12,679 nt of DNA from Lachnospiraceae bacterium. GTDB lineage: Bacteria; Bacillota; Clostridia; Lachnospirales; Lachnospiraceae. A model generated the notes under the pieces. That model made no database searches. It worked only from the letters and a program-made list of their open reading frames with translations, and was not told the origin of the DNA. The stretch spans positions 1 through 12,679 of the forward strand of contig SFNX01000046.1 in the NCBI GenBank assembly GCA_004552595.1, read 5' to 3'. This document shows, piece after piece, positions 7,524 to 12,679 of this stretch (position 1 is its first letter; each line of letters begins with the position of its first letter). The position numbers were made by a program, and so were the translations under genes.

Positions 7524-7553
7524 AAGAACGCGCCAGTTATCTGACGCGTTCTT
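7524..7553 (-). terminator. Intrinsic terminator after the surface protein gene
   Basis: AAGAACGCGTCAG (7553-7541) and CTGGCGCGTTCTT (7536-7524) pair over 13 bp with one G-U and the loop ATAA. The stem ends in a U-rich run (TTCTTTT). It begins 19 bases after the stop codon of the 1692-residue protein and separates that gene from the PilZ gene. Confidence 0.88.
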
Positions 7554-7571
7554 GTTAAATTATTAGGTTAA

Positions 7572-10500
7572 TTATTCCTTATCTTTTTCAGACTTAACTG
7601 TTTCTGATGAAAGCTTCTTTTTCTGATTTCTACGGAACAATTCCTCGCCTGTTACTCCAAGTGCTGCAACAACAAGTGCCCACCACCAGTTCATTGAACT
7701 CTTCTCTTCTGATGAGAGTGGATTTGCAAGAGGTGTTTCGTTTTCTTTTATTGTTGCTGTTTTAGAAACCTTCTCATTGTCATCTTTATCAGCAACTTTA
7801 TCATTAGCCTTTTCCTTTGCAGAATCGCCTAATTTACTGTCTTCTTCTCCAGTATTTGCACTAACCGAACCTGATGCAGTACGAACTCCTGCAACTCCTG
7901 AAGGAGCGGCAAATGTTCCAGCTGTAGAAATCAATGGAGCTGTAATTGTTTCGTCAACAAGTACGAAAGAATCTATTGCTCCAGTAGACGAAGCTTCACC
8001 ACCAGTAGTTCCTTCTGACCCAGAGTTCTCTGCTTCTCTACGTATTCTATCAAGCTCTGCTGTTCTTTCATCGAGAGCTTTCTTAGCATCCGAAAGCTTT
8101 TCGTCGATTTTATTCTTATTACTTTCAGCAACTTTAAGGTTCTCTACTGCAGCAACTAAATTCGCGTTAAGTTCCGCAATATTTGCTGTTGTTAATGCTC
8201 CTAACCTTGTCTGGTTTCCAATTTTAAGTGCATCAAGTGCTGTTTTAAGTGCATCAACCTTATCCTGAGCTTCCACAACGGCTATTGCGGCATTATCAGC
8301 ACCTTTCTTAAGATTCTTATATGCCAAATCTTTTTCAGCAAAATTACCAAATCTGTTCAGCCATGTCCTGTAAGCCTCATCGCTTTCAAAGAATAAACCT
8401 GCAGTAACAGACTTATCTTTCTTATATGCATCGAAAGCAGCATTTGTGCCATTTTCATCTTTTTCGAAGATAATAATGTTCTCAAATCCATCTGGCTTGT
8501 AATTAAGCTTAACAGTCTTTGTCTCGCCTTTTATCTTATATTCAACGAGAGCATAATTCTTAGAATCTGAAGTGAACTTAACAAAGTAATCACTTATATT
8601 TGTTGCATTCTCATCTTCAACATCTTTTGCAGGTATTACCCTGACATCTGTAGCGCCCGGGTCTAATATATTTGAAACATAGTAACCTTCGACAATCTCT
8701 TTGAAAATCGCATCTAAGCTGTTGTAGTTCAGCTTTTCATTTAATACATTGTTAGAATTGTTGATCTTAGCTACATTTACTCTTAATGCTGATAACTCAT
8801 CAGCCTTATTCTTGTAATTTTTTGTTGCAGTCTGAAGATCAGTCTTTGCGGCATCCAACGCCTTATTAGCATCAGCAAGAACACCATTTTCAATATCTAA
8901 CGCACTCTGTGCTGCTCCCTGCTTTTTCTGTGCTTTACCAAGAGTAGCTTTAGCTTCTTCAAGTGCAGTATCTGCTGCATCCTTTGTTTTCTGTGCACCC
9001 TTTGTAACTTCTTGTGCAGCCTGATAATCATCAAGTGCTTTATCTCTTACTGTCTGTGCTGAATCCTTAGCAGATGTAGCGGCATTCAATGCATCCTGTG
9101 CTGTTTTATCTGCATCCTGTGCTGAATTGAGGGCACTCTGCGCTTCCTCAAGAGCCTTCTCAGCTTTAGCGACCTTTGCAACTGCATCCTTTACTGCTGC
9201 TGCCTTTGAAGCTTTATCCGATGTAGCATTTTCTAATGCTGTCTTTGCTTCGTCAAGCTTATCTTTTGCTGATTTGTATTCATCCTTCTTATTAAGCTCA
9301 TCAGCCTGAGCATTTGAAAGTGCTGTCGCTGCAGCATCAGCCTTTTCCTTTGCCGCCTGCTGTGCTGTATCAGCTTTATCAACCTCATCCTTAGCATCAT
9401 TATATGCCTTCTGAGCTTCTTCAGCCTTTTTCTGTGCTGCCTGCTGTGCTTTATCAGCCTCAGCCTTAGCAGACTGAGCACTTGCAACAGCTTTCTGCGC
9501 TGCGCTTACTGCTGCATCTGCTGACTCCTTTTTCTTTTTAGCACTATCCAAAGCTTTCTTAGCCTCTGTTGCTTTGTTCTGTGCTATTGCAACATTATTC
9601 TTTGCTTCCTCAATAGCTTCTTCAGAAGCTGCCATAAACTTATTGAACCCTTCATTACCGTTTTCAAAGAATAAACCATCTGTCTTGGTTTTGTCCTTCA
9701 CGTATGCATCATATGCTGAATTCTTTCCTTCTGCATCCTTCTCAAAGATAATAAGGTTTCCTGAATTATCAACTTTATAATTCAGCTTTGCACTCTTTGT
9801 TTCGCCATCTATTTCATAAGTAACCAGTGCATAGTTCTTAGCATCAGATTCCTTGAACTTAACGAAAATAGAATTGTTATTGTTGCCATCATCTATTGAA
9901 GATGGATCCTGTATCTTAACATTTGTAGCACCCGGAGCTAATACATTTGAAACATAATAGCCTTCAACGATCTCCTTAAAAATAACATCCTTTGAATCCC
10001 ATGAACCATTACTGTTAATCTTTGCGGTCTCAATCTTAGCAGCTGCATACTTGTCAGCCTTCTCATTATATTTATTCTGTGCATCAGTAACAGCATTCGC
10101 CTTATCCTTTAATTCATTCGCTGCGCTAGATGATGAATTATTCTTTTCTTGCTTGATTGCATCTTTCTGGCTTACTGTATCTTTGGCAACATTATATGCC
10201 TTAAGTGCCTCTTCTGCCTTCCCTTCAAGTTCAGCCTGATTCTTACAAAGTGTATTGTAATTATCAATTTGTTTCTTTACGCCATCATATGATAATTTTT
10301 TATCGTTACGAATTCCTCTCCAAGAATCATATATTACACAAGTATATGGATTAAAATCTGCAGGTTTATTTTTTTCGAACTTCTGATATTCATAGAAATA
10401 TCTTTCATTCTTTGTTACAGTCTTACCATTTATTACAACATTATATTTTATATCAATATAGTTTTGACCCAAACGGTTCTTTGCCTCTTCTACGATTTTT

Positions 10501-12650
10501 ATAGAATCTACAAGCAAATTATCATTAATTGAAGCAACAAAATACTTAATCATTTGTCTGGAGACTTCTCCAGTAGCTTTATTTCTGTCATCCTTACTAA
10601 TAGCAGATTCATCCTTTGACGCTGCTTCCTCTGCAGCTTTAATTGCACTAATAATATTTTCAATTCCATCAACCGCTTTTATACTATTTGTAGCCTTCTC
10701 TGCTTCTCCATATGCCTTTATTGCTTTTTTATATTCTTCCTGTGCTAAATCTGCCGTCTTAGATGCCTCTTGATATTCCTTATCCGCAGCAGCTAATTCA
10801 TCCTGTGCCTTTTTATCTGCCTCCTGTGCTGACTCGAGTTCACTCTGTGCTCCCTTAAGTGCTGCCTCTGCATCTTCCATTTCCTGCTTAGCAGTTGCCT
10901 CATTCTTGTTCTGAGCATTCTTCATGTCAGATACTGCCTGATTTACAGCCTTATTCGCTGCATCTGACTCTGACTGCGCATTTTCCACAGCCTCCTTTGC
11001 ACTTTGAGCTTCATCTTCTTTTCCGCCACATTCATCTGTTGCTTCCTGAAGAGCAGTCTTTGCGTCTTCCAATGCCTTATTAGCATCAGCAAGAACACCA
11101 TTTTCAATATCTAACGCACTCTGTGCTGCTCCCTGCTTCTCCTGTACTTTACCAAGAGTAGCTTTAGCAGCTTCAAGCGCAGTATCTGCTGCATCCTTTG
11201 TATTCTGTGCACCCTTTGTAACTTCTTGTGCAGCCTGCTGTGCTTTATCAGCTTTATCAGCCGCATCCTTAGCATCATTATATGCCTTCTGAGCATCATC
11301 TAATGCACCCTGTGCTGTTTTATCTGCATCCTTTGCTGACTCGAGTACACTCTGTACTTCCTCAAGAGCCTTCTTAGCTTCAGCAACCTTTGCTTCTGCA
11401 TCCTTTACTGCTGCTGCCTTTGAAGCCTTATCTGTTGTGGCGTTTTCTAATGCTTTCTTCGCTTCTTCAAGCTTAGCTTTTGCTGATTTATACTCATTCT
11501 TCTTAGTTAACTCATCAGCCTGAGCTTTTGAAAGTGCTGTCGCTGCATCATTAGCCTTTTCTTGTGCTTCCAACTGTGCCTTATTAGCTTTATCGGCCTC
11601 ATCCTTAGCCTCATTATATACCTTCTGAGCTTCTTCAGCCTTTTTCTGTGCTGCCTGCTGTGCTTTATCAGCCTCATCCTTAGCAGACTGGGCACTTTCA
11701 ACAGCTTTCTGCGCTGCGCTTACTGCTTCTTCTGTATTCTTAACGACTTTTTCAAGATTAACCCTGACAGCTTCACCTGCTTTGTCTGCAAGTTCTGAAA
11801 GTCTATCTGCTTCTTTCTTTGCGTTTTCAAGATCCGCTTTTGCTTTTTCTACATCTTTACTTGCAGCAGCAACAGCATTATCATACTTCTCCTGAGCGGC
11901 CTCAACTGCCTTAACAGCCTCTTCTGCTTCTTCCTTTGCTTTTTCAAATTTAGTTTTAGCATCTTCGTAATTCTTATCAGCCTTTTCAACCTCAGCTTCT
12001 GCCTGTTCATAGAGGTCATTAATTTCAGCTTCAGAATTACCATTTTTAATTCCAGTAATTATTGAGTTAATGGCAGTTGAGGACTCATCAACTGTATCAT
12101 TATATTCATCCGCAACATTTGTTGTTGCCTCAACTTTCTGATTTAAATTAGATTCAGCCTGTGCAACGTCGTTTGCTGCATCCTTAATTTCTTCAATATG
12201 TTCTTTTACATCCGTAATTTCGGTAGTTGCCTCAGCACCAATTAAAGATTTACCTGCCTCAACAATATTATTGACAGTATCATTACCCTTAAGCGCTTCC
12301 TCATTCTCTAAATGCTCAACAATAATAACATTAGCAACATTACCTGAAATATTGTCACCATCTATTTTAATAACCTTCTCTACTGCACTGTCGACTGCTT
12401 TAGAAGCTTCCTCTGCCGTATTTGCAGTTTCCTTTGCCGTATTTGCAGCTTGCTCTAAAGCTTGCTCAGACTCCGTTGTATTCTGTGTATTTTCCTGTAC
12501 TTCACTTGACTGATCACCCTGGTTAGCATCATCTGCAGGTGCGGTATCATCTGCCAATACAGTTAATGGCATGCTTGTTGCTGCCATCATTGCTGCAAGT
12601 CCGATTGACATTGCGCGTAATACTTTTTTGTTTACTGTTTTATTCTTCAT
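7572..12650 (-). CDS. Giant secreted alanine-rich coiled-coil surface protein with C-terminal anchor
   Basis: I do not recognise a named family for this 1692-residue protein. The start at 12650 follows GGAGG. A signal peptide (MKNKTVNKKVLRAMSIGLAA, hydrophobic to VLA33, cleavage before DD) sends it out of the cell. The order is: helical lead region (34-308); coiled-coil A (309-538); further coil (539-690); a unique globular domain (about 690-800, with C771 and C802); a short coil; globular domain copy 1 (876-1005); coiled-coil B (1047-1276); globular domain copy 2 (1294-1430); a coil (1431-1543); a Ser/Thr/Gly-rich linker; a short hydrophobic segment (1655-1668); then RRNQKKK. Coil regions are Ala/Lys/Glu/Asp-rich with Ala spaced 3-4. 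No LPXTG is present; ETPLAN (1638-1643) may replace it. By build it is a fibrous adhesin or stalk; ligand unknown. Its promoter lies outside the window. Confidence 0.9.
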   Translation of the reverse strand: MKNKTVNKKVLRAMSIGLAAMMAATSMPLTVLADDTAPADDANQGDQSSEVQENTQNTTESEQALEQAANTAKETANTAEEASKAVDSAVEKVIKIDGDNISGNVANVIIVEHLENEEALKGNDTVNNIVEAGKSLIGAEATTEITDVKEHIEEIKDAANDVAQAESNLNQKVEATTNVADEYNDTVDESSTAINSIITGIKNGNSEAEINDLYEQAEAEVEKADKNYEDAKTKFEKAKEEAEEAVKAVEAAQEKYDNAVAAASKDVEKAKADLENAKKEADRLSELADKAGEAVRVNLEKVVKNTEEAVSAAQKAVESAQSAKDEADKAQQAAQKKAEEAQKVYNEAKDEADKANKAQLEAQEKANDAATALSKAQADELTKKNEYKSAKAKLEEAKKALENATTDKASKAAAVKDAEAKVAEAKKALEEVQSVLESAKDADKTAQGALDDAQKAYNDAKDAADKADKAQQAAQEVTKGAQNTKDAADTALEAAKATLGKVQEKQGAAQSALDIENGVLADANKALEDAKTALQEATDECGGKEDEAQSAKEAVENAQSESDAANKAVNQAVSDMKNAQNKNEATAKQEMEDAEAALKGAQSELESAQEADKKAQDELAAADKEYQEASKTADLAQEEYKKAIKAYGEAEKATNSIKAVDGIENIISAIKAAEEAASKDESAISKDDRNKATGEVSRQMIKYFVASINDNLLVDSIKIVEEAKNRLGQNYIDIKYNVVINGKTVTKNERYFYEYQKFEKNKPADFNPYTCVIYDSWRGIRNDKKLSYDGVKKQIDNYNTLCKNQAELEGKAEEALKAYNVAKDTVSQKDAIKQEKNNSSSSAANELKDKANAVTDAQNKYNEKADKYAAAKIETAKINSNGSWDSKDVIFKEIVEGYYVSNVLAPGATNVKIQDPSSIDDGNNNNSIFVKFKESDAKNYALVTYEIDGETKSAKLNYKVDNSGNLIIFEKDAEGKNSAYDAYVKDKTKTDGLFFENGNEGFNKFMAASEEAIEEAKNNVAIAQNKATEAKKALDSAKKKKESADAAVSAAQKAVASAQSAKAEADKAQQAAQKKAEEAQKAYNDAKDEVDKADTAQQAAKEKADAAATALSNAQADELNKKDEYKSAKDKLDEAKTALENATSDKASKAAAVKDAVAKVAKAEKALEEAQSALNSAQDADKTAQDALNAATSAKDSAQTVRDKALDDYQAAQEVTKGAQKTKDAADTALEEAKATLGKAQKKQGAAQSALDIENGVLADANKALDAAKTDLQTATKNYKNKADELSALRVNVAKINNSNNVLNEKLNYNSLDAIFKEIVEGYYVSNILDPGATDVRVIPAKDVEDENATNISDYFVKFTSDSKNYALVEYKIKGETKTVKLNYKPDGFENIIIFEKDENGTNAAFDAYKKDKSVTAGLFFESDEAYRTWLNRFGNFAEKDLAYKNLKKGADNAAIAVVEAQDKVDALKTALDALKIGNQTRLGALTTANIAELNANLVAAVENLKVAESNKNKIDEKLSDAKKALDERTAELDRIRREAENSGSEGTTGGEASSTGAIDSFVLVDETITAPLISTAGTFAAPSGVAGVRTASGSVSANTGEEDSKLGDSAKEKANDKVADKDDNEKVSKTATIKENETPLANPLSSEEKSSMNWWWALVVAALGVTGEELFRRNQKKKLSSETVKSEKDKE
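8361..8771 (-). repeat. Duplicated globular domain, copy 2 (residues 1294-1430)
   Basis: This copy shares the ordered motifs IFKEIVEGYYVSN, PGAT, FVKF, NYALV, GETK, KLNYK, IIFEKD and GLFFE with copy 1. Cysteine is absent, and the pattern of short hydrophobic strands suggests a mainly beta fold. It directly follows coiled-coil B. I cannot assign it to a known family. Confidence 0.85.
8823..9512 (-). repeat. Coiled-coil repeat, copy B (residues 1047-1276)
   Basis: This 230-codon block matches copy A at a constant offset of 2214 bases (738 codons), starting AVSAAQKAVASAQSAK and ending near KTDLQTAT. By hand count the first 139 residues match 113 of 139 and the last 63 match 55 of 63. A 30-residue stretch between them (DALNAATSAKDSAQTVRDKA onward) is unrelated in sequence but identical in length. 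Confidence 0.9.
9636..10025 (-). repeat. Duplicated globular domain, copy 1 (residues 876-1005)
   Basis: It contains IFKEIVEGYYVSNVLAPGAT, FVKF, NYALVTYEIDGETK, KLNYK, NLIIFEKD and DGLFFE, matching copy 2 at 425 residues distance. It precedes coiled-coil B, so the two copies bracket that coil. The region between PGAT and FVKF is Asn/Asp-rich and differs between copies, as expected for a surface loop. Confidence 0.85.
11037..11726 (-). repeat. Coiled-coil repeat, copy A (residues 309-538)
   Basis: This is the N-terminal partner of the 8823-9512 block, starting AVSAAQKAVESAQSAKDEAD and ending near KTALQEAT. Long DNA stretches are identical, for example over the part encoding QGAAQSALDIENGVLADANK. 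Its central 30 residues (from GALDDAQKAYNDAKDAADKA) differ from copy B at the same place and instead resemble the start of copy B. Confidence 0.9.
11233..11294 (-). repeat. 62-base segment shared out of register with copy B
   Basis: This part of coiled-coil A matches 9355-9416 of copy B at 59 of 62 bases, although the positions are not equivalent in the large repeat. The equivalent A position (11569-11630) matches the same B segment less well, with about 10 differences. This points to an internal copy event between coil repeats. Confidence 0.7.
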
Positions 12651-12679
12651 ATTAGTGTTCCTCCATATCCCCTGACACT

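Noticed and set aside
7777..8268. Plus-strand open frame of 163 codons and other frames antisense to or shifted within the surface protein
   Set aside because: Long Ala/Lys/Glu coding sequence is poor in stops in other frames; none of these has domain features or a convincing start signal.
8823..11726. CRISPR array or transposon-type repeats
   Set aside because: The repeats are in frame, protein-coding and far longer than CRISPR units, with no unique short spacers, terminal inverted repeats or transposase.
7572..12650. Frameshift or gene fusion in the surface protein
   Set aside because: One frame runs from signal peptide to anchor and both repeat copies are in register, so it is intact.

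Overview
The window suggests a low-to-moderate GC Firmicute, most likely a member of the Lachnospiraceae. RpoB is about 1277 residues and lacks the large insertion E. coli carries between its active-site acidic pair and lysine pair. Strong GGAGG ribosome binding sites precede the genes, and an L10-type RNA leader ends in an intrinsic terminator. The surface protein tail (a TPLAN motif, then a WWW-led hydrophobic stretch and RR/KKK) resembles tails I associate with this family. This placement comes from reading the sequence, not from a search.

Everything readable is on the minus strand, so transcription runs from high to low coordinates. From upstream to downstream: (1) 12650-7572, a 1692-residue secreted, alanine-rich coiled-coil surface protein with two copies of a long coiled-coil block, two copies of an unrecognised globular domain, one unique globular domain and a C-terminal membrane or wall anchor, closed by an intrinsic terminator at 7553-7524; (2) 7459-7154, a stand-alone 101-residue PilZ protein, a likely cyclic-di-GMP receptor, with its own extended -10 promoter; (3) 7116-6957, a strong promoter and an L10 leader with attenuator; (4) 6873-5843, rplJ and rplL; (5) 5818-5754, a long hairpin with an embedded promoter between rplL and rpoB; (6) 5654-1821, rpoB, and 1784-1, the first 594 codons of rpoC, which leaves the window.

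The core operon encodes the ribosomal stalk (L10 and L7/L12) and the beta and beta' subunits of RNA polymerase. Two regulatory points are visible. At the L10 leader, excess L10-L12 is expected to favour termination; the leader can form a 10-bp antiterminator with the terminator loop. At the rplL-rpoB junction, read-through transcripts contain the whole hairpin, but transcripts from the promoter inside it should start in its apical loop and carry only the 3' arm. That would let rpoBC escape attenuation and be set separately from the stalk genes.

The usual rplK-rplA genes are not directly upstream of rplJ; the surface protein and PilZ genes are there instead. The surface protein is the least explained part of the window. 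It shows internal recombination among its repeats, globular domains I cannot assign to a family, and no LPXTG sorting signal.
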